Shown here piece by piece: positions 11,701 through 24,748 of a stretch of 64,000 nt of DNA (its first letter is position 1; every line of letters starts with the position of its first letter). The notes beneath the pieces were generated by a model. It had not been told where the DNA came from. It ran no database searches and was given only the letters and a program-made list of their open reading frames with translations. The stretch covers positions 124,001 through 188,000 of the forward strand of contig JADGJC010000028.1 of assembly GCA_027596075.1 (NCBI GenBank), in the 5' to 3' direction. This DNA is from Rhizophlyctis rosea. Taxonomy: Eukaryota; Chytridiomycota; Chytridiomycetes; Rhizophlyctidales; Rhizophlyctidaceae. A program made the translations under genes and the position numbers.

Positions 11701-14700
11701 TCGGCCACGTTTGGACTCATTGGCGTATAGGCGGGAGAGATTGGCGGCGTAGTCCTCGTCGAGTTTTTCATGTTCTGAGGCAAAACCATCAAAGGAGCGA
11801 GCTTTTCCAAGTAGAACTCCCAAATCTTGGTCGAAGATCGTCGACGCCAGACGTACAGTGAATGTGGCCAATGGTTGAACAAGCGGTTGTCGTGAAACAA
11901 ACGTGGGAGCTGGTCGGACCACAGATGGCTGAACCATGGTCGCCGATTCGGCTGGTGTTCTGGGAGGTGTAAACGGTGCGGGAGGGACTATGATTCGTGC
12001 TTCTTTCGCTAACGCCTCCCAAACATATCCGGTCGGTACCAAATCCATCCACGCAGCAGCAAAATCCCTCAAAACGTATCCCCCCATGCACTGCTTCAGC
12101 CTCTCCACACAATACCGGTCACTCAATGTATCCACAAAGTTGTCCGGCGACACCAACCGGGGTTCCCGCAACCACAGGCCCATTGCATTATATAACTGCG
12201 AAAGTTGATCGACATTGGACCCCCACCGCCCCTGCATGTCGCCCACCATCCGTTCCGCATACGTCTGGCTGCACTGGCCCAGTCTTCTTTCCAAGGCATC
12301 CAAAATGTCGCGGCGTTCCAAGAAAAATCGGAATCCAAAACACGCATCCAGCGGAGCTGCACCCCCACCGCCCTTTTGGAAGTATAAGGAGAAGAAGACC
12401 TGATGAAAACATGTGAGCCGTTTAGAGCCATCGAGCAGGTCATCAACAGCATAAGTCTCACCTGCGACGCAACAGGCAAAAGCGGATGATCCACTGGCAT
12501 CTCCAAAACCTGCTGCGCCCACCGAAAAATAGAAAACATCGCAACAGGTTTTTCCGTCCCCACAACCGCTTTCGCAATCGTCGATTGCGGATTCTTCGAC
12601 ATAGCCTCCCCAACAATCCGCCTAACATCATCCTCCGCATACGTCTCCGACAACAACGCCGCAACCGCAAACCACGTCTTCTCCTTCTCGGCACCAGCTC
12701 CGACCCAAGCACTCGCCTCCAACCATGACGACGATCCCACCACAAGCGTCGGATATCCCTGCAACAACATATTTTTCCCAGCCGAGGCAACCGAATACGT
12801 AGTCGCGAGTGGATGTGTAATTTGCAAGCTGATAGGTGTTTTGGCATCGACTTGGTGCTTATTTAGTAGTTGAACGTACTCATCACGCAATGCGTTTTCA
12901 ACAATGGTGAACGTTCCATTGACGATAGATGTTTCGGAGATACGGTTGAGGAAACCTAAAACGGTGCGGTTCGAATGCCATTGCTCGTCCGCTAGCAGCG
13001 CTTTGAGCCAAAATCTCAAAACGAGGTCGTCCACGGAATGCGATGGTTGTGACGGCACTAACGGCTTCAAGAAATCGATAATGCTAATCTCATCATCCGC
13101 CTTCGCTGAACTCTTCTCGTCCGTCTCCACCTTCCGATCAGCAACCTGGAACCGCGTCCTGAAAAACTCCTTGAAAAACTTATCAAACTCCTCGTCCTCC
13201 AAGCACCCGATCCCATACATCTTCGCAAACGTCGGGAAGAGATCCACAGCCGCCCGGAGAGTTGCATAAGGCCGCCCATCATTCGAAATGACCTTCAAAA
13301 GCTGCCACCCCTCCTGTTTGAACATGTGATAATGATGGCCTATTTCCGACATCATCAGGACTATATACGCCGCCATCGCATTGGATCGCATTGCTCCCCT
13401 CAGAGTTGCAAGGGACGGATTGGAAAGGTGTTCGAAAGGTCTTTCTTCGGTGGCAAAATGGTCCAGGGTGTAGGTGTCGCGGCCGGTTGGCCCGTGATAG
13501 AGACTCAATTTCAGTATCGTAGACCTTGATACACATCTCGTTAATGTCTAACCGGCAAGATGCACAAGAGTCCATCCTACGTACCAGCACCATTCGAAGA
13601 ACTTCTGTTCTTGATCCTCGTAAAGATATGACAAAGATCCCGGCAACGCATACGGTCCCACTGTTGCAAGCCCTTTGGAGGCAATGGAGGTAGTTGTGCT
13701 GATGATCCCAGTGCGCGAGTCTCGTAAACTTTGCTTATCGAGACAGATGTTGGCCAAGGTCAGAGCAACCAACCGATGATGCGACCGAGGCAGGGACAAT
13801 TCGCGTGTCTGTGGATTGCTCGAAGCCCAATCGAGTCTATCTACGATTCTCTGACCAAGACGGAATTTCGGACTACCAATCGGATCCTTCAACATGCTCA
13901 GAATGACCTCCATGTCCCGCGCCGAAGGCCGCCACATCGGCAATGGTAGTGCCTCAAAGAGCGGTCCAGCAGTCTGCGCCATCTCCATGAAATGCTCCCT
14001 TGTCCATTCCAGCACGCAGGAAATGATAATGGAACTAGTTTCACTGATCGCCGCCAGCCGCTTGATTGCTATCTCCTGTACCGACCCTCCCAACTCCGGA
14101 TTCAATATGGTGGCCGTGAACATTGCCCTAGCTACTGCGATGCACAATTGAAGCGACTTTGGACTTCCGTGAGATTGCCAGGCCCCGGGTGCTTGACTCA
14201 TCTGCTCCTGTTGTTCCACTTGCACTGCCGACAACGCCAACTCCGCAATGAAATTGACCATGTCCCCCGCTTCCTCCTGATTCGATAATAGTGCCCGATT
14301 GAAGCCCGCAATCTTCTTCTCCATGTTCACCACCAGGTCCTTCACCGCCACCGTGGCACCCCGCAACTTCTGCACCCTACCCTCCACGATCCCTGATAAC
14401 AGCTGCCATTTTGATCCCGAAGTCAGCCGCGTGACAGGCAGTCGCACCAACAGCGACCATACACCAGATCTCGGAGTCTCTACCAGACTTTGCGCCGACG
14501 TATATATAAAACTATCAATTTCCGCCGCCATGGTTGATCCAACTCGATCCTCCAACAGCAATGGACGATGCAAGAAATGCCCGGTACTGTGATAGCTTTC
14601 ATACATCCAGCGCCCAATGTTAGCCGTTATGGATTCCGTTAATAGTTTGGTACAGGCTACTATCGTTTCGCCAATCTTTCGCTTCAACCGAGCAAATCCG

Positions 14701-16565
14701 CGTTTGGGAAATGTTTGAAAGCCGCGAGAAAGGGTGGAAAGGATTTGGTTCGAGATGGCAAAGATTGTCAGAAGCTGACGGTCCGAACTACCGGAATGAG
14801 GACTTGGATAATTCTGATCAACCGGCATGAATTCCTGCTCGCGGAGCAGATACCGGAATGTCTCCACCACGTTGAACTGCTCCATAATGCTCAAGTAATC
14901 TTCCTCTCCAAGAAAAGTTGATACCCTAGCTGGTGGCTCCCGTCCAACGTCTTCATCCTCAACGACCACCCAATCCGTCTCCTCCAATTTCTTCAGCGTT
15001 TCCTTGACGTGCCCTATCTCTGCCTCCTTCTCTTGCAGCACCTCCTCCAACTCCTCAATAGGCCCCAGCATGGCATACAAGCTCGTCATATAATGATCAA
15101 TCCATTGGTCCGACCATTGCGACGGAGGATGCCACTGAACAAAAGAAGCACCCCACTGACCAATTCCCACACATCTCAGAACGTGAAGTAGAATGAACCG
15201 ATGGTCGTACAGCGTCGCCACTTTCAACAGGGCGCTCATCAGATGAGTGATCCACCCTCTAACGTCCCTGCCGAATGCTGACGCATTCACCGCCACTGCC
15301 CCACTGTCCGCCTGCGTCCCTTCCCCAGTCCCCGATCCCGCCTTATTCGTCTTTCTTTCGAAAGAGAACAGTACGTTCAGACAGTGCTTCAACTTCCCAG
15401 CGTCGTCCTCGGAGGTACTCTTTGCTAAAATCGCTGGTCGCAATGATGGAGACTGTAACGGACTAGCTGGCTCCACATGTTGGGACAAAAGTGGCATCTG
15501 GTACAGGAGCTCGTCCAAATAATTCTGGATCCACAACTTTGCCAGCTTCGCCTGGAACTGATTCCCCGTCAGGTCTTTATATATCTGTCCCCGCACCTTC
15601 GTCAGACATTCCTTCAGTAACTCGGTCACCGCTTCATCATACAGGGCCGTCTCTGAAGTGTATGTATACGTCAACCTCACACCGTCCCCACAGCTCGCTT
15701 CCACCTTTTGAGTCTCCTTCTTGAGCGTCCAAATACGCGACACGATGTTGTGTGTCTCTGATTGAAATGCTTGGACCCGAAGCTTTGCCTTTTGTGTCTG
15801 AACGAATGCCGCCTCGTACTCCCGAACGTGCTCGTAGAACTCATCACCTGCAATAACCGTATTTGCGCTGTTCCGGAACTCTTCCACCACTTTAACATGC
15901 TCCGCCAAGACTACATTGTGATGCAACTGAGCAAGTATCGTGTCGTCCAGTGGGTGCAAAGTAGTTTGGTCTTCGAGCGCCAGTTGTCCGATAACACTCA
16001 AACGGCGGGTGGTGGTGGTCGCAAGTGAAGTTTTATCGTTCACGATGCGTACTGAGGGGGATATGGCCGATGTGACATCCTCGTGGGTCAGTTGTGGCGC
16101 GCTGGGGTATACAGTGTCATCGACTGGTGGGGCAACGGTGTCCGACTGACGTAAACCATCGTATTGGTCGAACGGGGAAGTCACGTAGCCGTCGTCGAGA
16201 CTTGGATATTGTGTGTCTATATCAAAATGAGGTGCAGAAGGATCAAAATTGGAAGCAAATTCTATTGGAGAAAATGCTTCTGTTGCTATCGACGAGTCAT
16301 AACTAGGTGCTGTGGCGGAGGGATATACGGGAGCGGATGGAGTCGAGACAGCAGGACGCAGTAGGTCGAGGTTACTGACGCTTTCCGTATCGTTGACTTC
16401 TGTCTTCTCAGAGAGTGCTCCGTGCGTTTGTGGTTCTGCGAGGGCTTCTGCTGTTCCGGAGGAGTCAATGACTGAGAAGGACTCGTCTGTGGGCGAAGTT
16501 GGCTGCTTCTGTTGTTGCTTTTTCTTTTTTGCAAGCTTGCGATGCTTTACTAGGGGTGCTTCCAT
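8773..16565 (-). CDS. EPG5: EPG5-like autophagy tethering protein
   Basis: Homologue of metazoan EPG5, a Rab7 effector that tethers autophagosomes to late endosomes and lysosomes. Three exons: 16565-13585, 13524-12462 and 12399-8773, with introns of 60 and 62 nt. The joined length divides by three and gives 2,556 residues, almost the human length (about 2,580). Matches recalled from the family run along the whole protein: FFEWCWSTILKLSLYHG at the first junction, DHPLLPVASQVFFSLYF at the second, WLREPRLVSPDNF, then HLAVPELEAETFIRHCL and LGFGPRSRLSVRFRMFARAV followed by LFPEFHMM near the C-terminus. N-terminal 150 residues are low-complexity with a lysine cluster (KHRKLAKKKKQQQK). The ATG at 16565 is used because the frame upstream offers only GTG. 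A LIR motif was not searched exhaustively. Confidence 0.9.
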
Positions 16566-17226
16566 TGAGCCCACCTGCACTGCTGCAAGTGCTGATGTGC
16601 TATTAGGAGAATGTCAACAGGGGTGAAGAATTGTTTTGGTGAGCTGAATTGAAACTGTGGGAATGGAAAGGTTCAGCTGCCACGGTGTGAGAGGAAGAGG
16701 CCATGCGCTGCGCAACTTGCAAGGATCCTTGGACCTTGACAAGCACGGTGGCAAAGTACGAAGCACCTGACGGCCACGCGCTGGGCCACCCCTCAGGGTC
16801 CTATTACAGGGTCCTAGAAAGGTTCCCTATCAAGTTAGACACTGCACACCTTAAAGGAACGGACGTAAAAAAAAGTCAATATGTCTAAGCGGCGCACGTT
16901 ATAACCAGCCTCAATTTTCTTTCAATATCAATTTTGTTGGTGACCCCATCTGTCACAAACTCAGAAGCTTTTCGCAATCAAATCCAATATCCATCCACTA
17001 TCAAGCCAAATCCACAGATTTGTGGGCGGCGATGGCAATGAGCAAAACCCCACCGCAAGAGATTTGCAGAAATCAGAAGCACGTGGCATCAGATATGTAT
17101 ATATTTGCACAGTGTTGTTACAATACAATTTAAAGCTTGGATTCAGAAATATGAGGCTCTTGAATCAGTATGAAAAAAATGGACAAGTATGAGGTTCTTG
17201 CATCAATGTGGTGAGAAGCCGTTGAA
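16566..17226. other. Intergenic, upstream of the EPG5-like gene
   Basis: No gene found. It contains the EPG5-like promoter side and the 3' flank of the DBF2-type kinase gene. A pair of near-identical 23-mers (TATGAGGCTCTTGAATCAG at 17150 and TATGAGGTTCTTGCATCAA at 17188) lies 38 bases apart; their meaning is unknown. Confidence 0.45.
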
Positions 17227-19867
17227 TCAGAACATCGTCCTCCCTGCAAGGCATTGACATCAGCAAGCCGAGATAATCTTCCGAAGACAGTCAATCACGA
17301 AACTCACCCGCATATCCACTCTCCTCCCACTCCTTCGTCTCCTTATGCTTGAACGTAAACCCAACAAACGCCGCCCTCAACTCTCCACCACCAGCAACAG
17401 CACCATTTCCCTTCTCCTTCTCCTTCCCCTTCCCAGTCTTCTTTTCCATTTCCGCCATCCGCTCCCGCACTTCCTTGTACATAGCCATGTCGTTCGGATC
17501 GGAGAAGTCATCGAAGTAAGTGGTGTCGGTTTCGGAGGCGAGGGAGGGGACAAATGGGGGTGTCAGGGATGGGGTGCGGAGATCAGAGAATGGGAAGTCG
17601 GCGAAGAAGGGGTGGTTTTTGACTGCTGGGAGGTTTTGCATCCGCTCTTCGGCGTGCGTTATGAGGCTGTGGGGAGGTGGGTTGATCAGTGCGACTGTTC
17701 TACGACATATGAAGGAGGCGGTCCGCTGCTTACTTCATGATCAAATCCCATGCGTTGTCTGTAAGATTGAATTCCTCATCTTCCCCAGTGTAAGTAGGAC
17801 GCTCGAGCACTTTCTCCCAGTGGTAGACGTTGACCCAAACATCATCTGTTGTGGGTGCTGTGAATGGAGGATATCCTGACAGAGGTCGGCAACGGTCGTT
17901 AGGTTCGTTGCACAAGACGCGTTTCTCGAGGCATCGAGCAGTGTGCTTACCCGCCAAACATTCAAACAGAATGCATCCAGTGCTCCAGTAGTCCACTGCC
18001 AATCCGTACCCAGCCTTATTGTTGACCAGTACTTCCGGCGCCATGTAATCAGGGGAACCAACAAGAGAATATGCCTGCATTTCCTCCTTTCGCAAAGATT
18101 GATGGATGTTCTTCCGCTCGGCCACGGACCGATAAGTAAAGGGCATGTCTTTGATCTTCTCCAGCTACAAAATCTACATGAGGGTCGGCTAACGTGTATT
18201 CCATCACATCCCGACTGCATACCTTCACTCTCAAAGACTCAATCACCGCACTGCTAACGGCGCCTCGACTCAACCCGAAATCCGTTAATTTGACATGGCC
18301 CCCGGCATCAATCAAGAAGTTCTCCGGCTTCAGGTCACTGGAGAAATCACGTAACCATCAATATCCCATTCCTTGTTTCAAATCCACCAGCTCATGACAT
18401 CTTACCGGTGGATATACCCAAGCCTATGCAGCTCGGAAACAGCCATGAACATCTCACTGACGTAGAAGCGGGCATGTTCCTCACGTAGCACACCGCTATT
18501 GTTGAGAAGTGTTCGCATGTCACCTCCTGGAACGTATTCCTGAGAATAGTGAAGATTGTTGAGATATCATGCCATGGGCCATAGTGCCTGCAACCGGAAA
18601 CGTACCATAGCCAGGTAAACATGATCAAGGTCCTGGAACGCATACAGCAACTTGACCAGCCACGGTGTGTTTGTTCGAGTGAGGATGTCACGTTCGGTGA
18701 GAATGTGTTGCACCTATTCCCATAGCAAATCAGCTAATGCTAAGTAGATGGCTTCATATCGGCGATGCATACCTCGCCAAGTTTGTGCAACAGCTTCTTG
18801 CTCATCTTCTTCAACGCACACAATTCTTTTGTATCCTTCTTCCGCGCCAGATAGACCTTTTTCATATTTGTCAGCTTCAAGGAGTCCATCCCTCTACCTC
18901 AAACGACCCATCTGTATCATACCTGACCATATCCACCTTGCCCGACCTGCGTCACAATGTGAAAGTTCGCGACCGTCGTACGTGTGCGTCGCTTGCGGAG
19001 ATGAGCGCGCTCCTTTCCGCAGTAGTATTTCCATTCTCTCGCTTGTTCATCTTTCGTCAACTGCGAAATCAACATTGAGATGAATTAGCGTTTCGAAGTG
19101 TTACACACGGTAAGACATCATGAGGCAATGCTTACATTGCGGGCAGCAGCATCCTCTTTGAAGTGTTCCAGTCGTTGCTTTCGTTGATCAAGGTACGTCA
19201 GAAGGTCCAAGTAGTAGTCTAGGAAGACTGCACAGCACAATCAGTGTTCTTCCTTAGACGGTATAGTATTGAATCACCGTAAATACATACAAACTTTCGT
19301 CATCTGACACTTTCTCCTCGTTGCAGCACTCGGCATGCCATACCCCTTTACCGCATTCGCAATGGTTCCATTGTCCAGCAAGTCATCCGACGACCGGTCC
19401 ACATGAGGAATCATGGAAGCGTCGGAATCGGCGCGGTTCATCATCCTTGGTTCCGCTGGCATTGCAACCGCTCCGTAATCCGATTCATATGTCTCTGCAC
19501 TAGTCCCCAAAGCTCCTTTCCCCTTCATTGCCCTCGCATCGCCTTCAATATGCAACCGCGCGGTACGTGGCGGTTTCGGAGGTAGTGGCGGCGGAACTTG
19601 CGACCTGACGGGACTTGGCGCATGGTGGCTTGTTGAATGGTTAAGAGGAGGGCGGGTATGCTCTGTTGCACCATCTCCAAATCCCAGCGTCGATAGCTTT
19701 TCTGAAATGAGGTCGAGCTTTGGTGTTGCGGGAGTGGTCGGAACGGGAATGCGAGTGCGTGCCGGATGCGTTTCCGTTTTGGTCAAGCTTGACCTCTTCT
19801 TCCCGGACGATGCTGGTGCATCTGCCGATGACGCAGGAGTGGAGAACCAAGAGCTGGACGAGAGCAT
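17227..19867 (-). CDS. DBF2: NDR/LATS-family Ser/Thr kinase, DBF2/SID2 type
   Basis: AGC kinase of the mitotic exit/septation network, expected to act with a Mob1 co-activator at the spindle pole and division site. About nine exons. An N-terminal low-complexity region (MLSSSSWFSTPASS, proline-rich) precedes the Mob-binding helices (LDYYLDLLTYLDQRKQRL). The kinase domain follows: GQGGYGQV loop, ALKKMSKK lysine, ERDILTRTNTPWLV, HRDLKPENFL, DFGLS, the long NDR insert ending RNIHQS-like (KNIHQSLRK), GSPDYMAPEVL and DYWSTGCILFE. The C-terminal hydrophobic motif FVGFTFKH carries the phosphorylatable Thr. Wording of the DFG/APE region fits Dbf2/Sid2 better than Cbk1/Orb6. The last exon is uncertain: reading through stops at 17291, while a good GTGAGT...CCTTGCAG intron would add a tiny exon ending at 17227. 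Confidence 0.88.
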
Positions 19868-21132
19868 GATGTCCCAACACACAACACCTTGCCAAGCTGC
19901 GGCTGAGAAGAAACAATCAAAGTTTGATGCAAAGAGCGAAATCAAAAGGTCTCTATTTTAGGTGTGAGCTGCAGTGCGGCCAGCGACTTGACCCCAACTG
20001 GATACGGTACTCAGCGGGAAATCTTCCGGTGATCGCCTGCCGATCATGCGATGGTACGGTGGTCGACAACATGACTGATTGGGTCTCATGATGACATAGT
20101 CCATCCCTCTGTCAAAAGAATGGCTGAGGCAGGCCGGGAATTCCCTGCGCCATCAAGTTAGTCAACATCTCTCATGCTGATTTGCAACCGGAAATCGTGA
20201 ATTCCTCACTGTTCCCTAGGAGCAGTCGGATTTCGAGCTGGTGTGCCACCTGCTATAAAGAAAAAGTTGCTATTCACTTTTGACCCAATATGGACCTCTA
20301 AGAAGGCATCGAGATTATTCTTGTAATGACTGTATCGCACTCAAAACGTTAAATGCTTCGAACTGTTATTGGGATGACCACCTTCAACATGCAAACTCTG
20401 GACCCTTACACGCGTAGTATGCGCCACAGACTTCGTCTTTGGCAGGCTTGTGATGGCGCCCGCGCCAAGCCCCGTCAATGAGAAAATGCAAATCCGTGTG
20501 GAACTTCCTTCCCACCATACCTCTCTTCATCAACGATCTAACAATTCTCCCTTGTACGGTCGGTCAAAGGGCGGTCTGAAGAAGCCTGTAATGTCGCCGT
20601 GACTTTGTCGTCACGAGAGTGGCAAGCCTCTAGAAAGACAGAGCCACGCTCTTCACCAACCCCCCATTGAGACCTGCGCGCAAGCTTAGGAATTAAGCAC
20701 CCGAAACCTGCTGCACAATACTTCAGTAAATTCTTCACAAGTCTCAAAAGACTTGAACGGCTTGGGACGGCGGACACACGGACTGTGTGTTGTTTCGCAT
20801 CAAAAACTGGCCGGAGATTTTATCATACAAAATGATATTTCCGTGTTTGATTATATCTGAATCATCTGATCTCACTGCGGCTTTTCACGAAAGGTCAACG
20901 CCTAGACATGTTATGTTATTGTCATTGTACAGCTGTTGTTCTTATTGCCTGTCCCACTTGGAAAAGTTGCAGTCATCCATCAGTGTGTTCCAATGCTTGT
21001 CTTTTTATGAACATATGCCTATGTACAGAATTTACACATATGCATCGCAGATGCGGTCCCCCACTCGATCGCAACGTTTCCCTCCACTTTGACCGGCTGC
21101 TCATGCTTTGGCCAGATGGCTCTAAGCCCATC
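19868..21132. other. Long intergenic region without recognised genes
   Basis: About 1.26 kb between the start of the DBF2-type kinase and the stop of the next minus-strand gene. Open frames here are short and show no family resemblance. No tRNA, repeat array or transposon ends seen. The part next to 19868 should hold the kinase promoter. Confidence 0.4.
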
Positions 21133-24100
21133 TCAACTAAAGAGTGCAATCTCAGCACCCATCACCGTGATGTTCTGCATGAGGGTTCTTCGCAACGACG
21201 TCAAATTGCGCTCCCTTCGTGCTGCGACATCTTTCACCCTCTCTTCATCCCCCCCAAAAAACGATTGTTGATCCCCAAGAGCTCTCACGCTCTCCATGAG
21301 AATCAACTCCTCCAACGATCGCCAGAGCACATCACGGATGGATTCCTCCGGCAGACGTGAAATGATGATATGGAGGCAGCGGAAAGGAAATGGGATCGCG
21401 TTACACTGACTTGCGAGTCAGTTTGGTTTGCGAGGGAGCGTCTCCATTGCAGCTCACCTTTGTCAATATTCGCAAAAGCTTCTCAGCAAGTTGAAGTTCG
21501 TAAGCGCCATCAGAATCTTTGGAAGGTCGGCCAACCCTCCGATGCCAGTAGGCGACAGACATCGCAAAGAGGGACTTCAACGTATACAGCAGGATCTCGA
21601 ACCCTTTGGGATCTGTATGAAAAGTCAAGGAACCGCTTACCATACGGCACGCGAATGGAAATATACCAACCGTCACAAGCAACAGTGAGCAGGTCCATCA
21701 AGAGCGGGATTTCGCGAAAGTCTTGCCAAACGGCAAGGTCACTGCAATGCAGGATGGATGAGCAATGCATGATGTCATTGAGAAGTTGGTGGGCAAACGA
21801 TGATTTACCGCGGTGGATAATCCAATCCACGTTTACCATGTGCGAAGCGCATAGAAGGCAAGATCGGTGGATATGCTTTGGTCAGTGGCAGTCTGTCAAA
21901 ACGTTCCACAATGAACCATGCCGTCGCAATGTGGCCATCAGAGTGTTCTATTGTGGTACATGTATCAATCAGGTACCGCTTTTTTAGGTGAGCGTAGAAT
22001 CCAAGAATGCATTCATACCTTCGATGCAGTCCTGCAAGACATTAGCGACATAATCCGGGCACCGAGCAAGTATCGAAAGCATAGCACTTCGATTATCCTT
22101 CGCCACTTGGCCAAGGACTCCTGGACCCAACTCCGATGCCGGTAACCGCCCACCTCCCAGGCCGCCCATTTCCACAGCCCATCTGTCCTTCGCGGACACT
22201 TTGAGCCACATGTCTGTTGCCGACGTCCCAAAAAGCACATGAAGCACCAATCCAAAACCATCAATCAAACATGACGCTTCGACCACTAGCCGGTGCAATA
22301 CAATTCTGGTATCGTAGAGTTTGCTGGTCAAATCCGCCGACTCATCGACAACCTCGCTTTGTGATTGCACAAATCGCCAAAACGTGTCCGAAACAGCCCC
22401 TAGCAATTGGTATTGTTCGGTTTGTGGGCGCTCTCGCATTTCCGGAAGGACAGATGACCAAAGGCGCACCGCTGCTTCGAACAGAAAGGGGTCGTCTTTG
22501 GTTGTGAGTTGATGTAAGGTCCTCCAAAAATCTATGACAGTTCGCGTCGTGACTCTGTCTGACTTTGGCAGGTCTCCTTCATCTGCGACGAGATCCGCAA
22601 TGGCTTGAAGAACAGTGCTGGGGATAGTCAAGCCGATTTCAGGGTCCGCCAGTATGCTGGAAAGAACCTCTCTAGATATGTAGATCAGATCAAAAGCTTC
22701 AATACCCAATTACGCTGAGACCCACCTATAAATGTTGGGGTGAACGCCTCCAAAGCCATTGCAGAGGGGGAACACGATTGATCCAATGCTAGCATATTGT
22801 CCCATTCGAGGTGAGAATTGCAAGAGAAGACGCCGAAGGATGGCCTGCGCACTTTCTCGTCCGAAGATCATCCCGCAAGCCTCCAGCAGCGGAATGATGT
22901 AAGGACTTGTTTCCACCAATCCGTTGTCGATACGAGCAAGCAGTAGATCGCAAAGATCCAGGTATCGACTTTCCATTACGGAAAGGATTGGAGTCGGCAC
23001 CTGAAGTTTGTCGGGAGTAGCAAGCTTACGTATTACTTCCTGTTGGACCTGCACAATGTGGTGAGCTATTGCCAGCATCGGTTTATCCGGCAATCGGTTG
23101 CGCACCAGTTCAACGATATTGGTCATGAGAAGGTGAACATTCTCAACGCCAGTCCACTCATTCGGATCCACACTCTGGTCATACAAGAGGCTCTCCAAGA
23201 AAAGGAAAGCGGGGTATGTCTTTTCCGCGAAAAGCGAGAGATGCTGGACCCAAAATTGTCGCAGCCAACCCACAAATAGTAATGACAGCGGTTGAGGTAA
23301 GCTGTTGTCATCGAGATGGTGAGCTGTACAAGTCACAATCCGTTGAGTGAGCAAATTGCACTCGCCTATCAGGAATGGCCAGTTTGGAGAAATTGTTTAC
23401 ACTTTCAAACCAACTCAGTTGCATGAGTCCGTGGGATCGAAAGCGTTCCAATATTGAATCGAATGCATCTGTTGGGCATTCGTGGGTTAGTACGGCCACT
23501 ATTAGAGACACGACCGTGTGCTCACATACCGGACAAGATTGGAGGGCAGACAACACCAACAAAGGTCATTATGTAGCCCACGATGAACCGCCGATACGTT
23601 TCTTCAGGTAAATGTCAAAGGGCCGTCCAAAGTTTGATCCCAAGAATGAAGCATTTACCGTGAGGAATGGAGTCCAGTTCATCAAAGTTCACCGAGTCCA
23701 CATAGAGATCCAGGAGATTGGCCATGCTTTTCACTAATTGCTCGGGAATCTTTTCCCGCCAGTACGAGAATACTCGAGTGACCGGTTGCCCGATAGCGCT
23801 ATGACCTTTGATGAGCCTCACGGTATATGGCATTAACGGAACATTGAGTTTGTACGCACTCGAGGTCAGCATTGTTTTGGTATAATTGTGCCAATGTGCG
23901 GTGAAGGGCATCAACTATGGCATCAGGTATTGTTTCGACCACATGTGCCAACAACCAGAAAGGTCTCTCAACAGTGGTGTTCAAACACATCTGAGAATTG
24001 GAACATTAGGATTTAATTGGAGATCTTGCGCTCATTTGATTGCACCTGCGCGAAAGTAAGAGCCGCATCGAACTGATGAGCTTGATCAGAAGAGATCGCT

Positions 24101-24415
24101 TCGATGATGATTTTGGTTGCCTCCGCAATTTGTGGATTTTTCAGGTTTAGGAGGATGCCCTCCTGAATCGTCGCATATTTGGTAGCTTCAAACCAGGAGT
24201 CAAAAAGTCAAGAGAAAGCAGCAAAACGACGACACAAACAAAAGGCAATCAACCTTGTGAAGCCAAAATTAGGGGTATATTATACTGTAAACCACAGATC
24301 ATCTTCAGCCAGAGCTTTGTCCGAGCGGCAAGGAAACCAGGCCCACCTTGACTTGAACGATGGAAGAGTTGCCAACACCGGCCTCAACGGCCATCGCCAG
24401 AGTGGCAGGGTTCAT
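21133..24415 (-). CDS. Large alpha-helical protein of unknown function
   Basis: I do not recognise the family. Several long exons share strand and codon style and join through GT-AG introns. Clear pieces are LLNLKNPQIAEATKIIIEAI, SYWREKIPEQLVKSMANLL, then PHETYRRFIVGYIMTF, LERFRSHGLMQLSWF, a 200-residue exon (22710-23354) with WLRQFWVQHLSLFAEKTY, and 21984-22709 with VIDFWRTLHQLTTKDD. It ends VMGAEIALFS at 21133. The pattern of amphipathic helices suggests a HEAT/ARM or karyopherin-like solenoid of roughly 900 residues, but no diagnostic motif supports a named importin. The first exon is unsettled: ATG at 24415 is the best candidate, yet its phase does not join cleanly to the exon at 24185. 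The join between about 23880 and 23930 also needs an intron I could not fix. Confidence 0.5.
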
Positions 24416-24748
24416 TGCAGCAGAACACAGCCTCAGAGCCTCTATGCCATATAAGAAGTTTCAAAAGCTCTCCCGGCACGATGTCCGCGATCTCTGTGCT
24501 TTGTAATTTTGAAGTGTTGACAAGAGACTTGAGGAGTATGGGAAGCCTGAAGAGATGCTTGTGCGGTGGTGCAGTTAGTGCGGCAAAACGTGGCTGGGCG
24601 CCATGCACCTTGCCACCGCCTGGCCATCATGCACACCAAGCGTGTAGCGTTGTCCGCCCAGTATTATCACACTTTCATCGGCCATCTTGCAAAAAAGATT
24701 CCCTTGTGTAGCATAACCCACTTGCTCCTTTGAAGCTTCTGGATATCC
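24416..24748. other. Divergent intergenic region upstream of EIPR1
   Basis: 333 bases between the likely start of the large helical protein (-) and EIPR1 (+). Presumed shared promoter. No RNA gene or repeat recognised. Confidence 0.4.

Noticed and set aside
10909..11730. 273-codon plus-strand open frame inside the EPG5-like gene
   Set aside because: Composition is Arg/His/Pro/Gln-rich, typical of the antisense of a GC-biased coding exon. The minus strand matches EPG5 throughout.
20082..20140. Possible C/D-box snoRNA (ATGATGA ... CTGA)
   Set aside because: Box-like strings only 45 nt apart, no terminal stem and no D'/C' pair; likely chance.
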